NCBI GenBank assembly: GCA_002315475.1
Contig: DCGI01000069.1
Coordinates: 1 to 22,638, forward strand
DNA length: 22,638 bases
Direction: 5' to 3'
Source of the DNA: Christensenella sp. UBA1782
GTDB taxonomy: Bacteria > Bacillota > Clostridia > Christensenellales > DTU072
Made by a program: the position numbers and the translations under genes. Positions 1-12,300 of the stretch are shown here, piece after piece; position 1 is the stretch's first letter, and the number at the start of each line of letters is the position of its first letter. The notes beneath the pieces were generated by a model that saw only the letters and a program-made list of their open reading frames with translations, did no database searches and was not told the DNA's origin.

Positions 1-63
1 GTGGGCGTTTTGACGTTGATTTTGTTGGTGTGTCTCTTTGCCGTTTTCCGCAGAAAACACTGA
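1..63 (+). CDS. C-terminal end of an upstream membrane-anchored protein (partial)
   Basis: Frame 1 is open from the window edge to a TGA at 61-63 and encodes the last 20 residues of a protein that starts outside the window. The visible peptide is VGVLTLILLVCLFAVFRRKH: about 16 hydrophobic residues followed by a short basic tail. This arrangement is typical of a C-terminal membrane anchor, either a simple tail anchor or the end of a sortase substrate. No LPXTG-type motif can be checked because it would lie upstream of the window. A terminator follows 34 bases after the stop, so this gene probably ends its own transcript and is not co-transcribed with the giant gene. The stretch is short, so I rely on the peptide pattern and on the position of the terminator. 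The function is unknown, though a surface protein is plausible. Confidence 0.6.
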   Translation: MGVLTLILLVCLFAVFRRKH

Positions 64-96
64 TTTTTATAAACTATATTTTTAGGAATATTTTGC

Positions 97-137
97 AAAA
101 ACCGTAAACTCGTTTTTACGGTTTTTTTATTTTTTTT
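97..137 (+). terminator. Rho-independent terminator after the upstream gene
   Basis: The arm AAAACCGTAAA (98-108) pairs perfectly with TTTACGGTTTT (115-125) across a 6-base loop. A97 and T126 can extend the stem. The arm runs into a T-rich tail: T at 122-128, one A, then T at 130-137. The 5' arm is A-rich, so the hairpin could also work weakly on the minus strand. It separates the upstream gene from the promoter of the giant gene. Confidence 0.85.
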
Positions 138-171
138 GAAAAACCTTAATTTTACGATAAGAATTTTTATG

Positions 172-200
172 TTGCACTTCGTGCGTGTTTATGTTATTAT
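172..200 (+). promoter_or_regulatory. Sigma-A type promoter with extended -10 for the giant gene
   Basis: A -35 box TTGCAC (172-177) is followed by a 17-base spacer and a -10 box TATTAT (195-200). TG at 192-193, one base before the -10, makes an extended -10 element. Transcription would start near 207, giving a leader of about 40 bases. A short inverted repeat, GCAC-TTC-GTGC (174-184), overlaps the -35 and could be an operator half, but it may be chance. An alternative perfect TATAAT at 213-218 has only a poor -35 match (TATGTT, 190-195), so I prefer the upstream pair. Confidence 0.65.
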
Positions 201-220
201 ATTATATATTTATATAATAT
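199..220 (+). repeat. Perfect A/T palindrome in the leader
   Basis: ATATTATATA (199-208) and its exact reverse complement TATATAATAT (211-220) are separated by TT. The palindrome overlaps the end of the -10 box and most of the predicted early transcript. It could form a weak A-U hairpin or be a protein-binding site. In DNA this A/T-rich it could also arise by chance. No function is claimed. Confidence 0.55.
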
Positions 221-235
221 TATGCTTTTTTACTC

Positions 236-240
236 GGAGG
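236..240 (+). promoter_or_regulatory. Ribosome binding site that fixes the giant gene's start
   Basis: GGAGG at 236-240 is followed by a 7-base spacer (AAGCATC) and ATG at 248. This is near-ideal Shine-Dalgarno spacing for a Firmicute. Together with the signal peptide that follows at once, it makes 248 the clear start. Confidence 0.9.
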
Positions 241-247
241 AAGCATC

Positions 248-349
248 ATGAACAAACAGTTATTCGGAAAACACAAAAACAAATTATCGGCGATTCTTTT
301 ACTCGTTCTGCTTACGGTATGTATTTCGGCGTTTGCCTTTACCGCCTGC
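248..349 (+). other. Lipoprotein signal peptide and lipobox
   Basis: Residues 1-34 comprise a basic n-region (Lys3, Lys8, His9, Lys10, Lys12), a hydrophobic core (AILLLVLLTVCISAFAF, residues 15-31), then the lipobox FTAC with Cys34 encoded by TGC at 347-349. Phe at the -3 position is less common than Leu but accepted. The residues after the cysteine (DKQDGGEKP) are polar and acidic, as expected for a flexible tether. Signal peptidase II would cut before Cys34, and the mature protein would be lipid-anchored. Confidence 0.9.
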
Positions 350-3300
350 GACAAGCAAGACGGCGGAGAAAAGCCCATTGAATCCATGGTGGTATCCACC
401 CTTCCGAAAGTGGAATACTATCGAGGCGATTTGTTTGAACTCGGCGACGCCTGTCTGACCGTCTATTACGAAGGCGGCAAAGTCGAAAACGTCCCCATCA
501 CCGGAATCATGATTTCCGATCTGGATTCCAATACCGTCGGCAGTCAGGTACTGACCGTATTGTACAAGGACAAAACCGCCTACGTCACCGTCACCGTTTC
601 ATACGCGCCCGTATACGCGATAGAAGCCGTAAAGATGCCCGACAAAACGACCTACGTCGTCGGCGAAGAACTTTCGGTTACCGGTATGGAAATTTCTGTT
701 TTGTACAGTAACGGATTCTCCGAGAACGTTCCCGTTACGAAAGATATGGTGGTTTCCTTCTCGACCGATAACGTCGGTGAAACCGATATGAGTATCCTGT
801 ACGGCGGCAAACTTTGTTCCGTCCCGTATACCGTCGTCAAGAAAAGTGCCGTAAAAATCAACGCTGTCATAGACGACGTCAAAAAGAGTTATATCGTCGG
901 CGACACCCTTTCGGTTGCCGGCGGTCGTTTCACCGTCATTTATAACAATGCGCAAGAAGAAGTTTTGGATTGGGAAACCCTATACGAGAAGGGCGACCTT
1001 ACTTACGTCATCGACACCGAAGACGCCGACGTTTTCACTTCTTCTTCTTTGCAAAGAACGGTTACCGTTTATTACAAAGGCGAAAAATACCAGTACCTTG
1101 TCCGAATCTCCGAGTTAAAACCTTCGGGCATCACCGTTATTTCGAAGCCCGAGAATCAAATCATGGAAGGAGAACTGAATCTGAGCGGTGCCCAACTGTA
1201 CGTCGTCTACAACACCGGTTATGCGGGCTACACCCCTCGCTTGCGACAGGCAAACGACTTGGCGGCGGAGTATGCCGCACAAAAAAAATGGCTTAGCAAT
1301 TATCAACGATTCTTCGTCAAAAAAGGAACGGAATACACCGTAGCCGATTCGATTTATAACGATAATAACGAGTATTGGCTCAATCTCGAAGACGGAAACC
1401 GTTGGGCGGAGCGGTACGGCGTTCTGTACGAAAAAATCGGTAACGGATTCGTGCGTGCAGGAGAAACCTATCAAGCCGGCACCCTTTACTACATTTCCGA
1501 AAACGCTAAGATAATCGACTTTTCCGACGAAGAATATATTTCTTTCGAGTGGAACGACTTTACGTTACAAGAGGTCGGGGATTATTCCGTCCGCGTTTTG
1601 GTAGGAAACTCTTACACCGACTGTACTTTCCGCGTCGTGGCGCCTTCGCCCACTGCTTTGGTGGTCACGCCTTCCGATTCTTTGCATTACGATATCGATA
1701 CGGACGAATACTACGTTTATCAAGACGAATCCGTCGATTACCTTTCTTGGAGTTATCAAATCCGTTTGAATAACGGGAAGTATTCCGTCATTTCTTCGAC
1801 GGGTACGTATACCGGCAAACTGACTGCGGAAATGTACGTAGGCGAAACGGCTTTCGTTAATCATAAAGCAGGCAAGTATACCTATAAATTCGCCGTATCC
1901 ACCTCGGGTGGGGAGGATTTGGTTTGTACCGTTCCCGTAACCGTTCGCGCCAAAGAGATTGTTTCGGCAGAATTGGTTTTGCCCGACCGTACCGTTTATT
2001 CGGTGGGGGACGAACTGGACTTAACGGGCGGTAAGATTTTGGTTCACTACAACAGCGGCGATTCCGGCGAATGGACGAACCTGACTGCCGATATGATTTG
2101 GAAAGAAGGAGAAAGCGTTTCGCTTTTGTCTTTCACCGAAGTCGCTTCCGAAAAAATCCCCGTCGTCGTTCATTACGTCGATGCGAAGTACGACACCTTT
2201 GCAGAAACGGAATTTTTCATATTGGTCGTGCAAAGAGCCACGAAGATAGAACTTACCGCCGAGAGCAGGGCGCAAACCGATTACATTTTGGGCGATACTT
2301 TCTCCGCCGATAACATGGAAGTACGTATTCTGTTCGAAAGCGGTTCTCCCGAAATCTGTGAAGATTTTTCGGGGGACGAATGGACGTTTGTGGGGACGAC
2401 GTTCGACGGTATCGGACAAAAGACCGTTCGTCTGTATTACGGTGACGTTTCGGACGGTATCTACCTTTCCTTTACCTGCAACGTCACCAACTACGTCAGC
2501 TATCTGACGCTCAACCGTTCTTTCGTCACCGATACGACGGAAGGCACCGATTTCGATTTGAGTGACATCGTTTTGACCGTTGTACGTCAAAACGGCTCCG
2601 AAGAGGAAATTTCGGTTACGAAAGACGACGTTCTTTCGTACGACAAAGCGGGTGTCTATCATGCCGACAAAACCTATTCTTCCGTTTCGGTACGGACGCT
2701 TACCGCATCGGAGAATTGGAAAAACGATTATAAATATTTCTATACGAAACAAGGAGTTTATTACGTTCCCGCTCAAGTGACCGACACCGAAAACCTTTTC
2801 GTCGACAGCAACTTTGTGCAAATGACGGTGGTATACGTGGACGCAACCAACGGTGCGGAACATACCGTACCCCTTTACGGCGAAGTAATCGGCAGAAAAG
2901 TCACTGCGGTGACGGTAGCAAACTTGCCGAGTGTACAATACACCAAGGACAGCGTCGGCGATTGGAATCTGACCGACTTAAAACTGTTGGTTTCCTTCGA
3001 TAACAATACGTCGGCATTGTTGACGGCGGAAGATTTTACCTACGATGTATACGATGAAACGTATAACTTTACCAAAAACGACATTCAGTATTCCTTTACC
3101 GTCGAAAAGAAAGAGGAAAGCGGCGTCTATACTCTCCGCAATATGCAGTCGGCACTGGCACTTTTGTCGGGGAACGACGCCTACCTCGTGCAGGATTTGG
3201 TTTTCTGCGTACAGGACGGAACGTATCCCGAAAACATCGTTTGTTCGGACGAAGTCACGTTCTATTGTTTCGAACGTTTGGTGGAGTCCGTTTCGGTGGT

Positions 3301-6300
3301 CTTCGGTGATAAAATCGACGCCTCGAACGTGGCACCCTATGCCGATCAAACCCTTTACAGTAACGAAGGTATTCTTTTGTACGACGGAGAAGGGAGCGTG
3401 TCTTTCTTAAGCGATAATCTGCAAGCCGGTACCGAAAGACGCTATGTTTTGGACGGAAGCACCCGCGTCGCCTATTTGGAACATTCCTTTATCATCGTCA
3501 AATACGTGGACGATTCGACCGAAAAAGTCATTGATTTCCAAACGGCATGCACCTCGTCCGGTTTTTCGATTTCGGGATACAATCCCGCAACCGTCGGAGC
3601 GCAAACGGTACAAATCACCTATTTGTTGCAGTCCTGTACCTTTACCGCCAAAACGAGGGCGAACGCCGTCAAGAGTATTCGCTTGGTGGACGAAGAGGGT
3701 ACTCCCGTCACCTATTTGACCGTTGTGGAAGGGACGGATATCGACTCTGCCGCCGTTTACGTGGAAGTTACTTCCCAAGACGCCGACGGCATCGAACTTG
3801 CCGAAAAGGATATCGTTTATTTTTACGATGCCAACTGTACCTACGATAAAAAAGCCGAAGTGCCTTTTGCAAACTTGCGTGACGAGAACGGCGTCTACTA
3901 CATAGAAAAAACCGATTGCAACGTTTCTTTCCGTTTGCACGACGAAACGCCCGCCGTATTTGACGGATTTGTGATTCGCATCTTGAAGAAATCGGTTTCT
4001 TCGCTCTTGATGCAGATTATTCCCAAACAGGTTTATCCCGAACAGTCGCTGACCGATCCCGACGATATTGCGTTGGAACTGACTAACACGTCGGGCGAAA
4101 TGGGTACGGTCTTGGTACGGTATAACAACGGAACGAGCGAAGTGTTGCGACTGGACGATAGCAGAATCACCGTCAACAATAAACAGTTCAAAACCAAAAT
4201 TACGCCCGAATTGACGGGCGGTGCCGAACAGTCGCAAACGATTTACGTTCGTTTCACCGACGAAAACGGCATGGATAAACAGACTTCTTATAACGTGGTC
4301 GTCAAAGACAGAAAGTATTTGTCCGTCGTGATGGACGAGAGCAACAATATTTCTTTCGACCAAACCTTCTATTGTCAATACGGAACGGGGGAGAATGCGG
4401 GGCCGAAGTATACCGTATTCTATTACGAAGACTTTTACGCTTCTTCCGCCGTCGTCTGCAATACGTATACCGTCGTATACGAAAATACGCTCGGCGTACA
4501 ACAGTCGACATGGCCTACCGAAGTGGGCAGATATAAGATGATCCTTTCTTATGACGGAGATGCCGCCAATAACGCCTTCCTCTACGAAGACGTTTACGTG
4601 GAAATTTTGCAAAGGGAAATCGGCATCGTGTTACAACCCAAGACGATTACTTACGGGGATGCTTTCGTTGCGTCGAGCTTAGACGAAATCGCCTCTTTAC
4701 GGGTATTGGATTTCGATTGGGAAATGCAAGGCATCGTAAACGGTTTGCTTGCCGGCAGCGGAACCGCCTACGCTTTTGACGATACCGACGACGACGTTTT
4801 GACCGTATCGTTCAAGATTTACGACGGAAACAAAGAAATTGCGTTCTTTACTAACGAACTCGATACGTTGGTCGTGTCCTGCAACGTAGGCACGTACACC
4901 ATTCAACCGATTATCACCTTGAAAAAGAACTTGAACGGCAAGACCAATTATACCGTCAACACCAAAGGTATTCGTACCGAAACGTTGACCGTCAGTCCGA
5001 TGGCAATCAGCATCCGAGCAAAGGACGAAGAAAAGTTGTACGGGCAAGGGGATCCGTTGTTCGAATATAAAATATTCGATAAAGACGATAACCTTATCGG
5101 CGGATGCTATTATAAGGAAGTCGGTACGGGTTTAACCGGTACGATTGACGGAAATTATTACGTCTACAACACCGAAACCTACCGTTACACCAAAGCCACC
5201 GGCACGTTTGACAGTCAAACCACCTATTATACCTACAGTCAATACGTTTATTTGCATGGAATGTATGAAGATAAAAAGCCTGCCGAATACCGCTTATATC
5301 GAGAAAGCGGCGATAGCGACGACGTCAACGAAAAGCACCTTATCGTGCAAGGCAGTACGCTCGGCACGTTGGATAACTATTCCGTCACCGACTTTACGAA
5401 AGGACAAATCGTCATTCATCCCGCACCGATTACCGTCGGTTGCGACGACGTCGTTCGTCCCTTCGGTACGACCGAAATGAATTTCTCGTTCGGTTTGAAA
5501 TCTTCCTACGGGTTACAAAACTCGGAAACCTTTGCGGACGTGTTCGGTTCTTTCTTCGGAAAAGATTCTATACTTTATTATAATATAGCGACCGAAACCG
5601 TATACGACGCCATTCCCGAAAGTGCGGGGTATTTGGATACGTGGGCGGTTCTCGTAAAGAACGTTTTGGTGGAAGGTATGAACACGATCGTCTACCACTC
5701 GGCTAACTACGCCGTCATTCCCGTTGCGGCGGAATGTTCCGACTACGTTTGCACCATTGACGAAACGTTGTTTAACGGAATCTACAATTATATCGTTTCG
5801 ACGAAAAAGTTTATCTTGACGATAGAGCCGATTTCCGCCACGTTGAACGTAGGTTCGGTTCTCGTTTACGAAAACTCCACCGTCGTCGATAAACTCAACA
5901 GAACCTTGCAGTCGGTCGTTTCCTTCACCGGCAATACCGATTTATCTCTCCATACCATTGACGGCAAGAGCGTCCATTACGGTTCGTTCGTGTTCGGTGT
6001 CGACGACAGAAGCGCCATCGACGTCGATTATGTCGATTGGATGCAGGATTTGATTTTGGGTGTGTCCTACGATACCGGCTCCGATGCCACCTATTGCTTG
6101 AGTACCGCCTATTTGGAAGGGTATTCCTTCACGAAAGCACCCGGAACCGATACGGGTATGTACCGTATCATGATGGAAGCCAACGTGTCGAAAAACTTTT
6201 CGTCGTTTGCCTTGACCAGCTACAACACGAAAGCGGCTAAAACTTTCGTAGGATTCTATTACGATACTTATAAAGAGTATTATTCGGGCTTGGGCGAGAT

Positions 6301-9300
6301 AGAGGAAGACGCGTATAGCGAGGGTGCCTATGTGATCGTGATGCCTTCTTATATGGATATGACGTATTATTATCGTCAAAATGCTCCTTTCCATGAAGAA
6401 TATTCGGGGATGAATAAGAGAGATTGGGCGTTGACGACGACGTATTCGCTGGATAAGAAAAGCTATTACGTCGTGGAGGACGACAGCGACAGCGTTGCGT
6501 TCTCCATCGAAACGGAAGGGCAGATTTTGGAAGAAGGCGACTATACGGCTACGTTTACGTATTCCTTCTTCGCCGATGCCTTGTCGGCAAATAAATTCTC
6601 GACCGACTATATTTATCGCGGATCCGCCATCACCGTAACCGAACAACAATGGGTGGATATCGTACGATATATGTTCTTCGGTACCATACCGGAAAACGAT
6701 AGCGTTACGTTCAGCGAAGAATTCGCCTATACCATCGATCCGTATACCATCAATATTACGTTTGTAAACGAGGATGAAGCCTTCGGATTCGACGATAAGG
6801 TTTTGAAAGCGGTATTGGACAGACCGCTCGTGTCCGACGATACGTTGAATTGTTTGTTCCAACTTTCCGCCTTATACAACATGAAGACGGAAAAAGTGTC
6901 GAAAACTTCCACGAAAATGCGTTATTTTAACTATTACGCACCGGTTACGTTGGATTCGGAAGCCGTATTCCTGAGCGGAGTTTATTATAACGAGAAAGGG
7001 GAGAGAATCTCGGTTTGGGATGCTTCCGCTACCTATTACCGTATGTATGAAAATATCGATTTGTCTTATACGGCGTACTCGATTTATAACGCCGGTACCT
7101 ATTCGGTAACGCTGGACAGAAAGAACATCGGTAACCATAACTATGCGTTAAATTCCATCTCCTCGGTTTCTTTCCGCGTTACGCCGATTTCCATTCCGGT
7201 TATGCTCTACGAGAATAACGAATCCGCCGTTACCATGTCGGAAGACGATTTCGTTTTCCGTCTTACTTATAATGCCAAGACGCAGAATCCCATTTATTCC
7301 GACTGGGTGCCTGCCACGTATTACGAGTATATTCCCGTCGAAACGACGGCTTCCTTGAGCGGCATTACGTCTGCCGTTACCGATTCTTTTGCACGCGTGG
7401 GTACGGTTACCGTGAATAACGTGCAAAAGGATTTATTCATTCGTTTCTTTGCGACGGGAACGGTAAGTTTCGAGCATAATACTTTCGTAGAAGGCGGAAA
7501 GGATTGGGCGCCTTCTACCGCGGGAGAAACGGGTTCTTTGAATAAGTACGGATTCTATTATGAAAACGGTACCGAAAAAGTTCCGGTGTATTACGACGTG
7601 GACACCGCTTCTTTCTACGTGGCGGATACGGCGGAATATCAAACCTATAAGACGGCGTCCTGTTTGATTGTACCTTATTATTATAATAAGAACGGTCAAA
7701 AGGTGGAATTGGAGTCGTTAAGCAGTGCGCCGAACTCTCTATACATCTATGCCGACGACGGACAAAACAAAAAGAACTATCCGAAGAACGTCAAACGGAA
7801 TCCCGATAATCCGGAGGAAGTTTTGGGGTACGACATTTTGTTCAATACCACTTCTTCCGATTTTAACGATTATTCCGTTGTGTTTGTATATCGTGAAAAC
7901 TGCGAATTCTATGAGTGCGACGAAGCGCACGCTTATTCTTGCAGAATCGAGCCGTTTGAAGTTACTCTCACAAACTTTACCAAAAAGAGTGCCAACACCA
8001 AAGTTTACGACGGTGCCGATGCTTCGATTGACGAAACCAAGCGTAGCAATATGGCACTGAGCGATCAGGTTTTCGGCGACCAATTCGACGTCAACGCCAT
8101 TCGATTCACTTTCACCAGAAAGCAGGGAGAAGGCTCTACCTCGATTGGCGGTTACGAGCTTATCGCCGCCAACGACTTGAACAGTTGCGGAGAATTTGCG
8201 GTAACCGCATATTATTCCGATAATTACTCCATCGTATTCGGGGAAAAAGACAAGACCACAGGCAATATCGTCTTGTCGAAAACCGCCTCGTATTCCATTA
8301 CGCCCAAAGAAATCGCCATTCCGTTCAATACGTCGGAAGGCGTCTTGCTGAGAAGGGAATATAACGGTTTGGGACTTGCCGGTGCCGACGATTCGGTTTC
8401 GGGAAGTTTGCAAGATTTGACCTCGTTGGAATTCGACCAAGCCGCCATCGTGGATAACTTCCGAGAAATCTATTTCCGGTATGTCCCGAAAGCCTATAAC
8501 GTCAATACGCTCACGAACTGTTCGACACTTTCTTCCGGTGAATATCCCGCCGAAAAAGGCTATTATTGGTTTACCTTCCAAGGTTTGTTCGTTGACAAAA
8601 AAGGAGAGTACCATGCCTTTGCCGATTTCTCGAACAATTATGCCAATCGGATGTCGTGGAACTATACCTATAAGAGCAGCTCCAAAAAATATACCGTAAA
8701 CCATGGATACGACGGTATTTTCCAAATCGATCCGTTGTTGGTTTACGTCGGTATAGACACCCAAATGCCCACCAAACGGGATGCCGATTCCTTCGTTTAT
8801 TCTCGCGTATTCGACGGCAACAGCCATGCCGTCAGCGGAGAATTGCAAAACGAAATTCTCGAAAAAATACAGTATTACGTATGGCAAAACAATGAATTCG
8901 TGGCGTTGAAAGCGGTCGGTCTCGCTTCTTGCGAACCCACGATTTCGGCGAATGCGATAGAAACGGATAAAGCCAAGAGTTTGTTGAATTATAACGATTC
9001 CGCTTCCTTCGTCATCGGAGAATCGACGGGCAATTACAACATTAAAAATAAGAACGTTTCCGTCAAAATTTCGCAGTTGGAAATTGAAATAACGGTTTCC
9101 ATGATCAATGCGGACGACGGAAACAGCTCGGATGTTACCTATGGTAAAGTCCTTCGCGAAAACGCTTTAATCTATACGTTCGGCATTTCCGACGAACAGT
9201 TGGCTTTGTTTAATTCCATCAAGAATACCGACAAGACGGTCAACGAAGTATTGCAGGAAGTGTTGGATTTCTCGGGCGGTACCAATACCGTTTCGCTCTC

Positions 9301-12300
9301 GCAAACCAACGGAAACGTGGTATATTCTTATAACCTTTCCAATAAGAACGACAAGCAAGAAACCACTTCGTACGTTTACACGCAAAAGGGCGGACAATAC
9401 GGCTTTGCACCCGTATCCGACTTGACGAGTGCGGGTAGCGTTTATTTGGAAAACGGAAAGACGTATTACAGCAAGCAAGAAGTGACGTACAGAAAGGCTA
9501 ACGACAAAATCTACTATAACTACTTCGGAGAGTTCTCGCCCGCAAGCGGAACGGCACAAGCCAATACGAGGTACTATACCTTCGGAAATTCCAAACATTT
9601 GGCAGAAGGGGAAGTCTTAAGTACGGGCAGTAATTATTATAAGGTAGGCAACAGTTTCTTCGTCTATCCTTACCGCAAGGCGGACGGCAATACCGATTTT
9701 TATACCATCAGCGTCGCCAACGTGCAGGAAGGAGAATCGGTTTTGAATATGTACGTCTTTAACGAATACTATGCCGTCACCGAAGACGAATACTTTACTT
9801 CGTATCAAGATTATTATTACTTTACCGAATCGACGGTGACCGTCGGCAAGTCCGTACAAGCCAATACGTATTACGAAAAGAGCGACTTTGACAGAATGGT
9901 TTTGACCGATGATTTGGTTTTCGATTCCGCAAAGACCTACTATGTTCGTAAAGACGCCGCCTATTCGGTCGGTGAACGGGTACGGTATCAATATTATAAG
10001 AAGGCCGACGATGCCGAATTCTGGACGGAAATTGCCTCCGACGGGGATAAGACGGACGGCGCAAAGTATTATATCTTTACCGAAAGTCTGTATTCGAAAG
10101 ATAAAAACGTGACCGAATACTATTATTATTTCGATGCCGTCAGTAAATCGTACAAACAGGCAAGCGACATTGATTCGGCAAAAGCCTATTCGCTCCGCTC
10201 GATTTTGGAAGAAGAAAGGGATTACGTTTCCTATTACGTTCGCTATTCCTGCTACGAGGAGAAGTATATTTCGGTGTTTGAAGACGAAAGTTATTGCCGC
10301 AAGATTGCCTATACCGAAAACGGCAAAACGTCTGCGATTTCTTACTATCGTTGTGATTTGCTTTTGGAGAATTTCGACTATCTGCTCGGTGAAAGTATTC
10401 CTGCGGGCTTCTACCGTTTCTCCCCCGTCGATAACGGATTCTTTGCGGCGAGCGGCGTCTTTGAAAAGAACGTAAACTATTATTCGTTGACTTTGGTAGA
10501 AGGTCTGAACGTAGGGGACGACGTGTCTTCTTACTACGTGGTTTCCAACGGAAGAACGATAGAAGAAGCGCAGGATTATTTCTATTACGACATCGGTAAA
10601 CTGGAAGAAGGAACCGACTATACCGCCAACGGACTCGTTTCGTTGGGTGGCGTATATGAAAAGGTCATTGTCGAAGGGGTGAGTTATTACGCCTTGACGA
10701 GCGACGTACGGTATCAAAAGAATAAGAGCTATTATACTTTTGCCGTTGCGTACGAAGGCGGGGATTATATCTTTGTGGAGCAAGACGTACTCAGCTATAA
10801 GAAGCTTTTGACCTACGGACAAGGAAAAGATTATTTGCGCGGTGCGGAAATCCAAGGCGACGTCTATACCGAAGACGTCGATGCTTTCGTGCAAGCAAGC
10901 GGAAAATATCTCTATGACGTGGCGTACTACGCCTTCCTTCCCATGAACGGATACGTTGCCACCGCCGACGTGGAAAAATGTTTCGTGGCTTCGGCGGATA
11001 CCTTCGTGGCAGCCGAATACGAAAGTCTGTTACCGATGGCAAAGCATGCGGCGGGCGGCAAGATTTGTTTTGTCCTGACCGAAGATGAAATCTATGCCTC
11101 CTACGACGTCGGCGACGTCATTCCGCAAAACACCTATATTTGCAAGAACGGGCAGTACGTTTTGACCGAAGACAGCATCTTCCAAAGCGGAACGGAATAC
11201 TTCCTGTTTACCGAAGCGAAGACCTTAACGGCAGGAAACTATTATGTTCCTTCCGCCGGCTATACCAAGACCGAAGAAAGCATCGTTTCCATGCGGAAAG
11301 CGGTGTCGGGGAGAGATTACGCGGTAGGAAACGCCATTCCTTCTACGGGATTCTATTACGAGTACGCCTCGAACGAAGGCAAGACGGGCGTCATGGTAAA
11401 CGCTTCTTCGCAAAAGACCTTCTCCAAGACCGAAACGTATTACATTTTGAACGCCTATTACGGTATCAATGCGGTGAATCCCGTCTTTGTGGAAATCAAT
11501 ACCAATATTTTTGCTCTGTGCGACGAAGAAGTATACGGCGATAACGCTTATTACGTCTTTACCGTTGCCGATAACTACAAGCCGACCGACTCCGTTCTCG
11601 GTGAATACTACGAATTCGACGAAGGTACCGAACGGTTTACGTTAACCAAGAAAACGGTATTCGGAGCGGGAACTTATTATCAAAAAGCTCGGTTCTATGC
11701 CGAAAAGGGTGCAAAGGTTATTCAAGACTATTATGAAGTCGACGAAAAGGGCAGATACGTTTTGACGGAGGATACCGTATTCGATTTATCCAAACGGTAT
11801 TATACCTTTACCGAACAAAAACTTTCTTATTCCGAAGTGATACGTTTCTACGAATACGACGATGTCAGCGGTTCCTATTTCTTGACGAAAGACGAAAAGT
11901 ATGACAAGAATAAGACGTATTACTACTTTACGCAGTCTTCGGCTTCTTTGCAAAGCGTCTTGTACGAAAAAGTCAAGAACGTGTCTTCTATTTACAATCA
12001 GTCGCAGACCATCGTCGTGGAAGTGTATTACCAAGACGGTGACGCATACGTGGCGGCGGAAGGTTTGCAATACGATGCGGGTAAGACTTATTATACCAAA
12101 CGCATACAGTCCTTTATGATGTACGACGGGGCTTCCTCGTACGTAAAGACGGGTAACAATCTTTCCATTATTGCGGGAGATTATTATATCGGCGGTACCA
12201 TAGACAGCCTTTCCGGAAACTATGCGGTCAAGATAATTGCTACGCCGATTACCGTTTCCAAACAAGAAATCAGTGTGGAAGGCATCGAAAGAACCTATTT

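Noticed and set aside
1..247. tRNA, riboswitch or small RNA in the intergenic region
   Set aside because: The 184 bases between the genes are explained by a terminator, promoter and short leader. I see no cloverleaf or conserved aptamer elements.
136..381. Plus-strand open frame of 81 codons across the leader and signal peptide region
   Set aside because: It has no ribosome binding site, overlaps the promoter, the giant gene's own ribosome binding site and its signal peptide in another frame, and starts at a weak codon within the T-rich terminator tail.
1115..1474. Short overlapping frames on both strands across the first 5 kb
   Set aside because: The frame starting at 248 has continuous Ig-repeat grammar through this part. 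The others are shadows with no supporting start signals.
9617..10894. Minus-strand open frame of 425 codons, and similar ones at 3407-4612, 7739-8887, 15974-17146 and 21446-22627
   Set aside because: They lie in exact codon register opposite the giant gene, lack ribosome binding sites that I can see, and have translations without domain logic. They follow from rare TTA, CTA and TCA codons on the sense strand.
9368..12199. CRISPR array or DNA-level tandem repeat as the reason for the repetitive look
   Set aside because: The repeats are in the protein and strongly diverged in DNA. There are no identical direct repeats with unique spacers of constant length.
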